NCBI RefSeq assembly: GCF_900010725.2
Contig: NZ_LR734869.1
Coordinates: forward strand, 146,744 to 210,743
DNA length: 64,000 bases
DNA from: Planktothrix serta PCC 8927
Lineage (GTDB): Bacteria > Cyanobacteriota > Cyanobacteriia > Cyanobacteriales > Microcoleaceae
Direction of reading: 5' to 3'
The notes under the pieces were generated by a model. The model was not told the origin of the DNA, did not search any database, and worked only from the letters and a program-made list of their open reading frames with translations. The position numbers were made by a program, and so were the translations under genes. Below are positions 36,522 through 46,285 of this stretch, piece after piece; the stretch's first letter is position 1; the number at the start of each line of letters is the position of its first letter.

Positions 36522-37526
36522 TTAGACGGTTGCTGCTACTTTTTCGGTAACTCCGACTAAGCGTTCATAAGTTGCCCGCATTTTCAAACCAACTAACACC
36601 TGGAATAATCCGCTACCATTATTGGAACCGGGATACTCTTGGTGTTCGCGGAGTAGATGGGTCATTTCCCCATAGTATTTTGTTGACAGGTTGCTTAAGT
36701 GTCCTTCGACGTAGATCATTTCATCGAGGTTATCGAATTGACCATCGACTTCGAGGATAGACACTTCATTTCCGTAGTAGTTATCGGGGCCATAATACAT
36801 TTTTAGACCCGGATAAGAACAGGTGAGTTTGCGTCCGCAAGGTGTCCAGTAAATTGTAGATCCTTGATCAAATAAATAGGCAGGTTCGAGTCCTTCCACA
36901 CCTTCTTTTTGTACCAGACGCACCCGCAGGATTTTGTGTTCTTTATCTTCAGCCAGCAAGTTTGTAGACAGAATTTGAACCACCACATCCGCATATTGCT
37001 TTTGGGGGTCAATATAAGCTTCAAAATCAGGACGACGAGCATTAATTGCCGCCAGAACATCTTCATAACGATGGCCGCGTTCTGCCATGTCGCGCTGAAT
37101 TTTCCACGAAATTTTAACTTCGTCGCTGATATCAAGATAAACACTAAAATCAAGCAGTGATCTCACCCGTTCGTCATATAACGGATGTAACCCTTCAATC
37201 ACGATAATATGATTAGGCTCGACCCGTTCAGGAGGATCGAGTTCGCCAGTTTCGTGGTTATAAATGGGTTTATCAATAGATACACCGTTTTTAAGAGCGT
37301 TGATTTGCTCATACATTAAATCAAAATTATTAGCTCTAGGATCTAGAGCCGTAATTCCGGTTTCTTTACGTTGCTTTCGATCTAAACAATGATAGTCATC
37401 TAAACAGATAACCGTCACAAAATCTTTTCCAAAGATGTCTGTTATCCGACGTAAAAATGTTGATTTTCCGCACCCGGAATCTCCAGCAACGCCAATTAAA
37501 ACCACGCGATCCGGCTTATTTCCCAT
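36522..37526 (-). CDS. prk: Phosphoribulokinase
   Basis: The 334-residue enzyme makes ribulose 1,5-bisphosphate in the Calvin cycle. The P-loop is GDSGCGKST (residues 16-24). Cys19 and Cys41 correspond to the redox-regulated pair of cyanobacterial enzymes, and Cys47 is also close. Further motifs are LDDYHCLDRKQRKETGITALDP and IVIEGLHPLYD. The acidic C-terminal half is of usual length, which fits control by CP12/GAPDH complex formation (family knowledge). ATG 37526 follows AGGAAG (rc of cttcct) by 5 nt. It is a single-gene unit with its own terminator. Confidence 0.97.
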   Translation of the reverse strand: MGNKPDRVVLIGVAGDSGCGKSTFLRRITDIFGKDFVTVICLDDYHCLDRKQRKETGITALDPRANNFDLMYEQINALKNGVSIDKPIYNHETGELDPPERVEPNHIIVIEGLHPLYDERVRSLLDFSVYLDISDEVKISWKIQRDMAERGHRYEDVLAAINARRPDFEAYIDPQKQYADVVVQILSTNLLAEDKEHKILRVRLVQKEGVEGLEPAYLFDQGSTIYWTPCGRKLTCSYPGLKMYYGPDNYYGNEVSILEVDGQFDNLDEMIYVEGHLSNLSTKYYGEMTHLLREHQEYPGSNNGSGLFQVLVGLKMRATYERLVGVTEKVAATV

Positions 37527-37778
37527 CTTCCTCTAACCTAAAAGAAACTGTTGACAATTTAATCATTGAATTTTAAGTATTAAAACTATCACCAACGCCA
37601 GCACCGTTGAGTCCTCACCTGATCTGAAGGTAGAGTAAACCTCAACTTATGGTAGTGAACAGACTCCCGACTGACAGAAGGCCTTGCACCCAGGCAAGCT
37701 AAGTATTTAATACTAACTTTTGTTTCTGATTTTACCAGAAGGGGATCATCCCCACAAGGCTTAATTTGAATTTGACCC
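37527..37778. promoter_or_regulatory. Upstream region of prk
   Basis: This stretch should hold the prk promoter. Small inverted repeats (CTTGC-ACCCAG-GCAAG near 37684-37700; GGGGATCATCCCC near 37741) are present. The overlapping open frames show no coding-like pattern. Confidence 0.4.
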
Positions 37779-37990
37779 TCCCCCGTCACAGCGTGAGCTT
37801 GACGGGGGATTCTTGTTTCACAGAAGAATGCTTTTTGCAGCAAGCTGCAACGAGTCTTACATCCTCTCCACAAGCTTCGATTCCTGTGTGTCCCACAGTA
37901 TTTGTTGACAATTCTACTAAGGTGAATGCCTTAGCTATAGCCATCCTATTTGAGTTGTGTTCAAAATTTGGGAGCGTGAAGCGAGTTAAG
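37779..37990 (-). mobile_element. IS605-type right-end remnant with tnpB tail
   Basis: A right-end hairpin (37779-37788 with 37800-37809; TCCCCCGTCA / TGACGGGGGA) with TTGAC nearby at 37772-37776 lies at the end of a minus-strand tnpB C-terminal fragment. The rest of the element, including its left end, is not visible. Confidence 0.7.
37786..37944 (-). pseudogene. tnpB: TnpB C-terminal fragment
   Basis: In the frame from 37944 to the stop at 37786-37788 the translation contains TVGHTGIEACGEDVRL and then the short tail CCKKHSSVKQESPVKLTL, the typical end of cyanobacterial TnpB proteins, running into the right-end hairpin. About 15 further codons upstream (RFTLPNFEHNSN) may be degenerate zinc-finger/RuvC-III sequence. 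No start region or catalytic part exists. It belongs to a different copy from the N-terminal fragment at 22.6-22.8 kb. Confidence 0.75.
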
Positions 37991-38093
37991 GGAATCCAAA
38001 ATCGAAGAAATTGTGAGGTTATTCATAATTTGTGCGTTTTTAGAAGCCTTAAGACAAGTGGGACGCTTTAGTAAAAAAGCCGTTTAATTTTGA
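37991..38093. other. Short intergenic stretch
   Basis: The region between the tnpB tail and the cyclase stop holds nothing I can identify. No clear terminator for the cyclase gene is seen. Confidence 0.3.
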
Positions 38094-40619
38094 TTATTTT
38101 TCTGTTAATGTTTCTACCCCATCCCAATTAGGAGGTAACGGTGTTTTTAACCAATGTTGACAGCGTTGAATATGCAATGTTGCCGCCGAATCTTCAGGAG
38201 TTAGAGATAATACGGCTGCAAATTTGCTTAAAGCGGTGGTAAAATCTCGATTCAGATAAGCTTTGCGTCCGGCTGCATAAAGAGCGATCGCTTCAAGTTT
38301 ATTATCAGGAATAATATCGGATTTTTCCCCCACTAATTCATAGAGCGCAACGGGGTGAATTTTGCCTTTAACTCGCACAATATCCAACTCTCGAACCCTT
38401 AATCGATCCCCACAAAGATCATAGGTATTCCCACTAATAATAATATCACAATTATAGCGTTTGGTTGTTCCTTCCAAACGGGAACCAACATTAACATCAT
38501 CCCCAATGACTGTAAATTCCATCCGTCGAGAATGACCAATATTTCCACTAATCGCATTCCCTGAATGAATCCCAATTCCGATCCGAATCGGGGATTGTTT
38601 TTGAGTCATTCTTTGATGATTAAATTCTACCAAAGCTGAACGCATATCTAACGCCGTTTGTACAGCTTTCCAAGCATGATCTTCTAAGGGAATGGGTGAA
38701 CCAAAAACCCCCATAATCGCATCCCCCATATATTTATCTAGGGTTCCTTTATGTTGAAAAATCGGCTCAACCATGACATTAAAATATTCATTGAGCATCC
38801 CCACAACAGCTTCCGCATCCATACTTTCTACTAAGTTAGTATAACCCCGAATATCCGAAAAAAGTACAGAAACTTCTTTGCGATCGCCTCCTAATTTGGC
38901 ATCCCCACTAGCTAACAATTGTTCCGCTAATTCCTGGGTCATATAGCGATACATTGTACTTTTCAGCCGTTTTTCATCGCTAATATCATCCATCACCACT
39001 AACGCCCCATAAATGTTTTTTTGATCCCCAGCATCAGCAATAGAATTAATTGATAAATGGACACTAGACTCTGATTTTTTCCCAGAAACTAAGGTTTGAT
39101 CAGGGTAAAATTGTTGACGAGATTTTTCATCCTTTCCGGTTAACGCCGTATTAAACCAATAGGGAAAATCAGCCCCTTTCAAGCGCACTAATTCAAAAAT
39201 AGATTTCCCTTCTAAAGAGTCGGTTTCACTCAACCCTAACAACCGATTTGCGCTGGGATTTGCCGCAATAATTTCCCCTTGGGAATTGGTCGAAATTACA
39301 CCGTTTGTTAAACTGCGAAGGATATCCCGTTGCATTTGTTCTTGTTGTTGAATTTTGGCATATTGTTGTTTAACAGTTTCAAACAATTTCGCATTTTGAA
39401 TCGCTACCCCAGCTTGAATATTAAACGCCTCCATAAAATCTTGATCACTGCGATTAAAACTAGCTTTAAAACATTCGGGAGCATTCGGCCAATCTTCGGG
39501 ATTATAATCAGGAAAATCCCCTTGTTTGCGTTTATTAACTAACTGTGTCACCCCGATTAATTTTCCATCGGCATTAAATACAGGCATACACAATAAACTA
39601 CAAGTGCGATAACCCGTTGTTTGATCCACATTTTTAGAGGTATTCGCATCAGGATGATTGTATAAATCAAAAGCAATATTAACAGGTTTACCCGTTTGGG
39701 CAACTTTTCCCGCAAATCCCTGTCCGACTTGAACTGTAATCGTTTTTAATGTGCCATCCTGTTGTGGAATTTTAGCCCATAAAGCCGTTTCTTCATCGTT
39801 TAATAACCAGATGGTACTGCGATCCGCATTCATTAATTTTTTAGCTTCATTCATCACCCGCTTTAGGGTTTCTTCCAGATTTAAACGACTAGAAGCGAGA
39901 CAACGAGTGGCTTCTAATAAAGCTTCAGCAGCCCGTTGTTTTTGAGTCGCATCATAAAAAGATTGAGAACTTTCAATAATTAACTGAATTAACGGTGAAA
40001 ACTCAGCAAATAAAACTTCATCATTCACACTAAAGCCAGAAAAATCAATTCTATCTTCCAGTGATAAACCCGAATGACTATCAGGTTTAAGTTTATTTAA
40101 AAGTTGTACAACCGCAACTAATTCCCCCTGATCATTTAATAAAGGTAACGTTAACATTGTGTAGGTTCGATACCCAGTTTTTTGATCTAAAGCTTTCGCA
40201 GAAGCCGCTTCTGGGTATTCATAAAAATCAAAGGGAATATTAATCTTTTGTTTGGAACGAGCAACTTGACCTGCAATCCCTTGACTAATGGGAAATCTAA
40301 TCTCTAAAGACCCTTTTCCTTCATCTTTAGCGACTAATGACCAGAGTTCCTTTTGTTCTTCATCAATTAAAAAAACTGTTGTTCGATCTGCTCCTAAAAG
40401 TTCCCCTATTTTTAAAGTAATCGCATTCAGCATTTCATTGAGAAAGACTTCAAAACTATGATTACTCACCCGCAACATTGCTAAAGTTTGATATACCGTT
40501 TTCAGTTGTTGCTCAACGGATTTCATTTCTACGCGAAAATTTGTGGGTGTCAGAGGTGCAATAAACTCTGAAATGCTCAAGGTTTGTGGAGATAAAGCAA
40601 CTTGAGTGGAAAGGTTCAT
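38094..40619 (-). CDS. GAF-GAF-PAS adenylate cyclase (CyaB1/CyaB2-like)
   Basis: An 841-residue soluble class III cyclase. GAF-A spans about 45-215 and ends with an NKxnFx3DE motif (NK ... GFSVNDE) typical of cyclic-nucleotide-binding GAF domains. GAF-B is about 230-405, PAS about 430-545 and the catalytic domain about 575-760. Metal aspartates are in FSDIRGYT (near 586) and KYMGDAIMG (near 630). The Lys of KYMGD and the Thr of EFTVIGDD form the Lys-Thr pair found in Anabaena CyaB1, so ATP is the likely substrate. A TPR-like tail follows. cAMP feedback through GAF-A is expected from that family. Confidence 0.9.
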   Translation of the reverse strand: MNLSTQVALSPQTLSISEFIAPLTPTNFRVEMKSVEQQLKTVYQTLAMLRVSNHSFEVFLNEMLNAITLKIGELLGADRTTVFLIDEEQKELWSLVAKDEGKGSLEIRFPISQGIAGQVARSKQKINIPFDFYEYPEAASAKALDQKTGYRTYTMLTLPLLNDQGELVAVVQLLNKLKPDSHSGLSLEDRIDFSGFSVNDEVLFAEFSPLIQLIIESSQSFYDATQKQRAAEALLEATRCLASSRLNLEETLKRVMNEAKKLMNADRSTIWLLNDEETALWAKIPQQDGTLKTITVQVGQGFAGKVAQTGKPVNIAFDLYNHPDANTSKNVDQTTGYRTCSLLCMPVFNADGKLIGVTQLVNKRKQGDFPDYNPEDWPNAPECFKASFNRSDQDFMEAFNIQAGVAIQNAKLFETVKQQYAKIQQQEQMQRDILRSLTNGVISTNSQGEIIAANPSANRLLGLSETDSLEGKSIFELVRLKGADFPYWFNTALTGKDEKSRQQFYPDQTLVSGKKSESSVHLSINSIADAGDQKNIYGALVVMDDISDEKRLKSTMYRYMTQELAEQLLASGDAKLGGDRKEVSVLFSDIRGYTNLVESMDAEAVVGMLNEYFNVMVEPIFQHKGTLDKYMGDAIMGVFGSPIPLEDHAWKAVQTALDMRSALVEFNHQRMTQKQSPIRIGIGIHSGNAISGNIGHSRRMEFTVIGDDVNVGSRLEGTTKRYNCDIIISGNTYDLCGDRLRVRELDIVRVKGKIHPVALYELVGEKSDIIPDNKLEAIALYAAGRKAYLNRDFTTALSKFAAVLSLTPEDSAATLHIQRCQHWLKTPLPPNWDGVETLTEK

Positions 40620-40847
40620 AGTTTTGCCCTGATAATAAAAAATAAAGAGGTAAATAGGAACTATAGCTCATCTCTCTAAATCTAGTATATTGACATTTTT
40701 AGAAAATAAAAGCCTAATCCTTCATCAAAAAAAATCATAAAATTCAATATTTTTATCACCAGAACACCCTGATTCTTCATAAAATTCATAAAATTCATAA
40801 AATTCATGGTATTTTAAAAGAAAAAGGGGAAGCAAGAGGGCCTGATC
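40620..40847. promoter_or_regulatory. Divergent promoter region with CATAAAATT tandem repeats
   Basis: This 228-bp AT-rich gap separates the two cyclase genes. Three and a half copies of the 9-mer CATAAAATT lie at 40778-40807, about 40 bp before the plus-strand start codon; such a run may affect spacing in the leader or be a protein-binding array. Confidence 0.5.
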
Positions 40848-42758
40848 ATGGATGTAGAGGTCTTAGAGCTAATTAAATTTGCTAAACATCTGGTTATCAA
40901 TCGGACTCAAAATCCTTTGGATCAAGTTCAAGAAGCGATCCTTAGACAAGCACTGCTGGGTTCTAAACTCAAGGAAATTCGGATTACAGGGTATAGTGAA
41001 AATACGGTTCAAACGATTTTAGCCCCTAATTTATGGAAACTGCTTTCAGATGCAACGGGGGAAAAAGTAGGGATTAAAACAGTTCGGTTAATTTTACAAG
41101 AATTATTTAAAAAACGGGATCAGTTTTATTCCTCTAATTGGGGGTTAGAAAAATCCAATCAAACCGTTAATTTTGAACTAGAATTACCCGGTGGTCAAGT
41201 TAATTTATCCTCCCCTTTTTATATTGAACGTCCTCCGATTGAATCTCAAGCCTATGAAGAAATTGTTAAACCCGGAAGTTTAATTCGGATTAAAGCACCG
41301 AAACAAATGGGAAAAACCTCTTTAATGGCGAGACTTTTAAACTATGCTCAACGACAAGGTTGTCGTACTGTTGTGGTGAATTTTGAGTTAACCGATAATG
41401 AAGTTTTTGCTGATTTGAATCGATTTTTACGGCGTTTTTGTGCAATGGTGGCTGATGATTTACAACTTCCCATGCAACTGAATCAATATTGGGATGAAGA
41501 ATTAGGCAGTAAAAATAATTGTACAAACTATTTTGCTCGATATTTATTACCCAAATTGGGGCAACCTTTAGTATTAGGATTAGATGCGGTTGACCGAATT
41601 TTTCAACATGAAAAAATTGCCGATGATTTCTTTGGTTTACTCCGAGCTTGGCATGAAAAATCTAAACAAATTGAGATTTGGAAAAACCTGCGTTTAGTAA
41701 TTTCTCACGGAACAGAAGTTTATATTCCTTTAGATATTCATCAATCTCCCTTTAATGTGGGATTAGATGCTAAACTCCCAGAATTGAATGAAGAACAAGT
41801 GCAAGAACTCGCTCGTAGACATGGGTTTAAATTAACTGCTTTTGAAATTGAAAAACTAATGGGAATGGTAGGAGGACATCCCCATTTATTACGGGTTGCT
41901 TTTTATAAAATGGTGCGGGAAAAAATTAGTTTAAAACAAATCTTAGAAGATGCTCCCAAGGACACCGGAATTTATGCGGATTATTTACGATTACATCTTT
42001 GGAATTTAGAAAAATATACTGAATTAGCGCAAGCATTTAGAACCGTTGTGGAATCGGAACAGGCTATTGAGTTAAAATCAAAGTTAGCGTTTGATCTCAA
42101 TAGTATGGGGTTAGTTTATTTACAAGGAAATCAAGTAGAAATTCGCAAAACCTTATATCGAGAGTATTTTCGAGATCGTTTAAAATCCTCCCTGTTGACG
42201 TTTCCTCCCGGAGAAAAACGATTAGAAACCCTAGAACTTATTCCTGAACAAACGAAAAATGTTTTAGCGGCAATTGTGTTTACTGATGTCAAAGATTCAG
42301 CGCAAAAACATCATCAAAACCAAGAACCAACCTTAGCCGCTGTTTTTAGAGATTTGAATTTAATTACCCGATTGTGTCAACAATTTGAAGGACAAGTATT
42401 AAAATCAGTAGGAGACGGGTTACTAATGTATTTTGTTTCGGTGGTAAAAGCGGTTCAATGCGCTCAAGAAATCCAAAAAACCCTGACAACAGCCGCCACT
42501 GAATTACCCTCTGATGCGATTTTAGAGCATCGAATTGGCATTCATCTAGCGGAGGTTTATTTTAATGGTAATGATGTCTATGGAGATGGGGTTAATATTG
42601 CAGCACGACTGCAAGTTGAAGCAAATCCTAGGGGAATTTGTATTTCTTCAATCGTTTATGAAGCGGTTAAACGTCATCTGGCTTTAAATATTACCAAGAG
42701 TGAATTTAGAGACTTAAAAGGCATCGGTTCCATGAAGGTTTATCAGATTTCAGTTTAA
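40848..42758 (+). CDS. AAA-like ATPase fused to class III adenylate cyclase
   Basis: A 636-residue fusion. The N-terminus (about 1-95) looks like the vMAP-type helix-turn-helix module. An AAA-like (AAA_35) NTPase follows (about 120-440): Walker A APKQMGKTSL near 151 and LVLGLDAVDRI as a degenerate Walker B. The cyclase domain is about 470-630: metal aspartates in FTDVKDSA and SVGDGLLMYF, Lys in LKSVGDG, and Asp in NDVYGDGVNIAARL, a Lys-Asp pair suited to ATP. NTP binding may gate cAMP synthesis (inference). The ribosome site is weak. The four-GAF gene follows after 41 bp, probably in one operon. Confidence 0.85.
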   Translation: MDVEVLELIKFAKHLVINRTQNPLDQVQEAILRQALLGSKLKEIRITGYSENTVQTILAPNLWKLLSDATGEKVGIKTVRLILQELFKKRDQFYSSNWGLEKSNQTVNFELELPGGQVNLSSPFYIERPPIESQAYEEIVKPGSLIRIKAPKQMGKTSLMARLLNYAQRQGCRTVVVNFELTDNEVFADLNRFLRRFCAMVADDLQLPMQLNQYWDEELGSKNNCTNYFARYLLPKLGQPLVLGLDAVDRIFQHEKIADDFFGLLRAWHEKSKQIEIWKNLRLVISHGTEVYIPLDIHQSPFNVGLDAKLPELNEEQVQELARRHGFKLTAFEIEKLMGMVGGHPHLLRVAFYKMVREKISLKQILEDAPKDTGIYADYLRLHLWNLEKYTELAQAFRTVVESEQAIELKSKLAFDLNSMGLVYLQGNQVEIRKTLYREYFRDRLKSSLLTFPPGEKRLETLELIPEQTKNVLAAIVFTDVKDSAQKHHQNQEPTLAAVFRDLNLITRLCQQFEGQVLKSVGDGLLMYFVSVVKAVQCAQEIQKTLTTAATELPSDAILEHRIGIHLAEVYFNGNDVYGDGVNIAARLQVEANPRGICISSIVYEAVKRHLALNITKSEFRDLKGIGSMKVYQISV

Positions 42759-42799
42759 TTTAATCGTTGATTTTAAATTGAACATTAGGGAGGTATTTT

Positions 42800-45700
42800 A
42801 TGAGCTATGAATATAAAGTTGGCGGCAGTTTACCCCCGGATTCACTGACTTATGTTTGGAGAAAAGCCGATGATGAATTATATCATCAACTCATGGGCGG
42901 AATGTTTTGTTATGTGTTAACTTGTCGTCAAATGGGAAAATCGAGTTTGCGGGTTAAAACCATGCGTAAACTCCAAGATCAGGGGTTAGCTTGTGCTTCT
43001 ATTGATTTAACCGCAATTATTAGTTCTGATTTAACGCGCAAACAATTTTATGCGGATATTATTGATAGTTTGGCGGAAAGTTTTAACCTTTTAGAATCAA
43101 TTAATAGCTTTAAATTGGGATGTCGAGAGTCAGATTTATCCCCCATGAATCGATTTAATAAATTTATTCATGATATTTTATTAAAACATTCCCTATTAGT
43201 TGACAAAAATATTGTGATTTTTATTGATGAAATTGATAGTTTACTGCGCTTACCCGACTTAGCGAATGAGTTTTTAGGATTACTGCGAGCTTGTTATAAT
43301 AAACGCGCCGAACAGCCGGAATATAATCGCCTAACCTTTGCAATTTTAGGGGTTGCTTCTCCCTATGATTTGATGAAGGATGCTAACTATAATAGTTTAC
43401 CTTTTGACTGTGGTTATGGGATTGAATTACATGGATTTCAATCCCACGAAGCTCAACCGATTGTGGAAGGATTGAAACTTAAATCAGAACGTCCCCAAGC
43501 GTTATTAGATGCGGTTCTCGATTGGACATCAGGACAACCGTTTTTAACCCAAAAGCTGTGTAAATTAATTGTTAAATCCTCCGATCAAATTCCCCTTGGT
43601 TTAGAATCGGAATGGGTGGAGAAGTTTGTGCGATCGCACATCATTAATAATTGGGAGCATCAAGACGAACCTGAACATTTAAGAACGATTCGAGATCGGC
43701 TACTTCGCCAGAAAAATCGCAGTATTGATCTGTTAAAATTATATCAGAAAATTCGAGAAAAAGGGGAAGTTTTAGCGGATAATAGTGTTGAACAAATGGA
43801 ACTGCGGTTATCGGGTTTAGTCAGTCAACGAGAAGGAACGTTACAAGTTAGAAATCGGATTTATCAAGAAGTATTTACCTCTAGTTGGTGTCAAAAAGCA
43901 TTAGGAGAGTTACGCGATGAATTCGCAGTGGTTGAACCCGAATTTATTCAAACCTTAGCCAAACTCAAAGATCAACTGTTAGAAACCCAAATTCGACGAG
44001 TTGCTGAAGGAACGAGTTCCGATGAAGTCATTTATGAAGTCTTACGACAAATTACTTTAAAATTAGGAGATTTATTAAAAGCAGATCGCGCTACAATTTA
44101 CCTGTTAAATGCTGAAAAAACGGAATTGTGGTCTTTAGTCGCTGAAAATCAAAGTAATGAATTTTTAAATATTCAAGTTCCCTTTGGGGAAGGTCTGGCT
44201 GGACAAGCCGCAAAAATTAAACAAATTATTAATATTCCTACTAATGTTTATGATGATCCGCGTTCTAGTTTAGTTAAATTAGCAGATCAAAAATATGGCT
44301 ATCAAACCTATAATGTTTTAGTTTATCCTATTTGTAATCAATCCCAAGAAGTTGTGGCTGTGATTCAATTATTGAATAAATTAAAAGCGGATAATTTTGA
44401 ATCAGAACCCTTAGCAAAACGGATTAAAAAAGAGGGTTTTAACCGAGATGATGAAGAACAATTAACTCGATTTGCTCCCCATATTCGGCGATTTTTAGAA
44501 AGTTGTCAATCCTGTCGTCAAGCCAGTCGCAAATTACAAGCGACTGCTGCTTTAGCAGAAGCCACTCGTTCCTTAGATGGGAGTCAATTAGATACTAAAG
44601 AAATCTTACAACGGGTGATGAATGCGGCAAAAAACTTAATGAATGCTGACCGCAGTACCCTCTGGTTAGTTGATGAAGAACAACAGGAATTATGGACAAA
44701 AATTAGTCAAATTGATGGTACATTAATTGAAAAACGAATTCATATTAATGAAGGGTTTGCGGGTCAAGTTGCACGAACTAGAGAACCGATTATTATTCCC
44801 TTTGATGTCTATCAACATCCTGATTCCCAAACGGCTAAAGAAACCGACCTAGAAACAGGATATCGCACCTGTAGTTTATTGTGTATGCCTGTTTTAAATC
44901 CCGATGGGGAATTATTAGGAGTAACTCAATTAGTTAATAAATTAAATCTGGGTAATTATCCCGATTATAATCCCGCCTCTTGGCCGCAAGCACCGCAAAA
45001 ATTCAAAGCCAGTTTTGATAAAAATGATCGCCAATCTATGCAGGTTTTTAATGAACGAGTCGGGGTAACTTTACAGTATGCAAAAGTTCATGAACGCTTA
45101 AAAAAATTAGCCGAATTTCAATCCCAAAAAGTGGTTTATCATACCCTGGCTATGTTAAGTCAAGCGGTAGGAAGTCAGAAAGATGAAGAACTCTATAGCA
45201 CTTTATATAATATTTTAGAGTTTATGATGCAATCGATTAGTAAATTGCTAACGGTTGCTCAAACGGATATTTTTATTCTTAATAGCGATAAACAGGAATT
45301 TTGGTCAATTATTCCAGATGTTAATAATGCTAATAACCTCATCGAAGTTATTATTGAATCTAATGTTAATTTAGCCCAAAAATTGCTTAATACTGGTTCA
45401 AGTTTAGTCCTGAACTCGATTTCTAATTTAGATGATCCTTGGTTTAAAATTGGGGTGCGATCTGATTTACGAGAAAATTTACACAATGCTTTATTTTTTC
45501 CATTTATTAATTCTGAAGGACACATCATTGCAGTGATTCGTCTCTTAAATAAATTAATTGATGCTCCTAGTTTAAATTCTGATCAAATTAATAACGATGG
45601 ATTTACCGCCGAAGATGTCGAACAACTCGATAAACGTTCAGAATTTATTATTAAAGTATTAGAGGGATGTCAATCGTTTCATCAAGAAATTAGTACCCTG

Positions 45701-46273
45701 CAAAAACAACGGGCTACTGATACCTTAAGAGCCGCCATTAATTCTGTTCGTCAAATTGGTTTTGATCCTGAAAGAATTCTGTATACAGTGATAGAATCAG
45801 CTAAAAAATTAACCAACGCTGACCGCAGTACCCTCTGGTTAGTGGATGATCATGATTCAGGTAAACTCTGGACAAAAATCCCTAGAATTGATGGCACATT
45901 AGAAACCTTTTATATTTATAAAAATGAAGGATTTGCGGGAAAAGTTGCCCAAATGAAAAAACCAATTATGATTCCGTTTGATGTTTATGATCATCCTGAG
46001 TCCCAAACCGCCAAAGAAACGGATCAAGAAACGGGTTATCGCACCTGTAGTTTATTGTGTATGCCTATTTTAAGTTTTGATGGGGAATTATTAGGGGTAA
46101 CTCAACTTGTAAATAAGCGAAAATTAGGAGATTATCCCCCCTATCATCCCAAAGATATTAATGATATTCCTGATTATTTAAAAGTCAGTTTTGATGAACG
46201 AGATTTAAGATATATGGAGATTTTCAATAATCAAGTGGGGATTGATTTACCCAATGCGTTGAATAAAAGTTAA
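42800..46273 (+). CDS. AAA-like ATPase with four GAF domains, no output domain
   Basis: A 1157-residue protein. Residues about 10-370 form an AAA-like NTPase: Walker A CRQMGKSSL (about 48-56), Walker B IVIFIDEIDSLL (about 138-149). Four GAF domains follow (about 385-570, 590-770, 785-955 and 975-1150). GAF-1 carries an intact NKxnFx3DE motif (NK ... GFNRDDE); GAF-3 has a near match (GFTAEDV). GAF-2 and GAF-4 share the GYRTCSLLCMP block with GAF-B of the adjacent cyclase. AGGGAGG lies 6 nt upstream of the ATG. No kinase, cyclase or nuclease domain is present, so the effect must be through the ATPase or a partner. Confidence 0.85.
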   Translation: MSYEYKVGGSLPPDSLTYVWRKADDELYHQLMGGMFCYVLTCRQMGKSSLRVKTMRKLQDQGLACASIDLTAIISSDLTRKQFYADIIDSLAESFNLLESINSFKLGCRESDLSPMNRFNKFIHDILLKHSLLVDKNIVIFIDEIDSLLRLPDLANEFLGLLRACYNKRAEQPEYNRLTFAILGVASPYDLMKDANYNSLPFDCGYGIELHGFQSHEAQPIVEGLKLKSERPQALLDAVLDWTSGQPFLTQKLCKLIVKSSDQIPLGLESEWVEKFVRSHIINNWEHQDEPEHLRTIRDRLLRQKNRSIDLLKLYQKIREKGEVLADNSVEQMELRLSGLVSQREGTLQVRNRIYQEVFTSSWCQKALGELRDEFAVVEPEFIQTLAKLKDQLLETQIRRVAEGTSSDEVIYEVLRQITLKLGDLLKADRATIYLLNAEKTELWSLVAENQSNEFLNIQVPFGEGLAGQAAKIKQIINIPTNVYDDPRSSLVKLADQKYGYQTYNVLVYPICNQSQEVVAVIQLLNKLKADNFESEPLAKRIKKEGFNRDDEEQLTRFAPHIRRFLESCQSCRQASRKLQATAALAEATRSLDGSQLDTKEILQRVMNAAKNLMNADRSTLWLVDEEQQELWTKISQIDGTLIEKRIHINEGFAGQVARTREPIIIPFDVYQHPDSQTAKETDLETGYRTCSLLCMPVLNPDGELLGVTQLVNKLNLGNYPDYNPASWPQAPQKFKASFDKNDRQSMQVFNERVGVTLQYAKVHERLKKLAEFQSQKVVYHTLAMLSQAVGSQKDEELYSTLYNILEFMMQSISKLLTVAQTDIFILNSDKQEFWSIIPDVNNANNLIEVIIESNVNLAQKLLNTGSSLVLNSISNLDDPWFKIGVRSDLRENLHNALFFPFINSEGHIIAVIRLLNKLIDAPSLNSDQINNDGFTAEDVEQLDKRSEFIIKVLEGCQSFHQEISTLQKQRATDTLRAAINSVRQIGFDPERILYTVIESAKKLTNADRSTLWLVDDHDSGKLWTKIPRIDGTLETFYIYKNEGFAGKVAQMKKPIMIPFDVYDHPESQTAKETDQETGYRTCSLLCMPILSFDGELLGVTQLVNKRKLGDYPPYHPKDINDIPDYLKVSFDERDLRYMEIFNNQVGIDLPNALNKS

Positions 46274-46285
46274 GTTCTATTAGCA

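Noticed and set aside
37589..38071. Two overlapping open frames (94 codons minus, 101 codons plus) upstream of prk
   Set aside because: They run through an IS605 right-end hairpin and a tnpB relic in a third frame, have no ribosome-binding site and show no family-like pattern.
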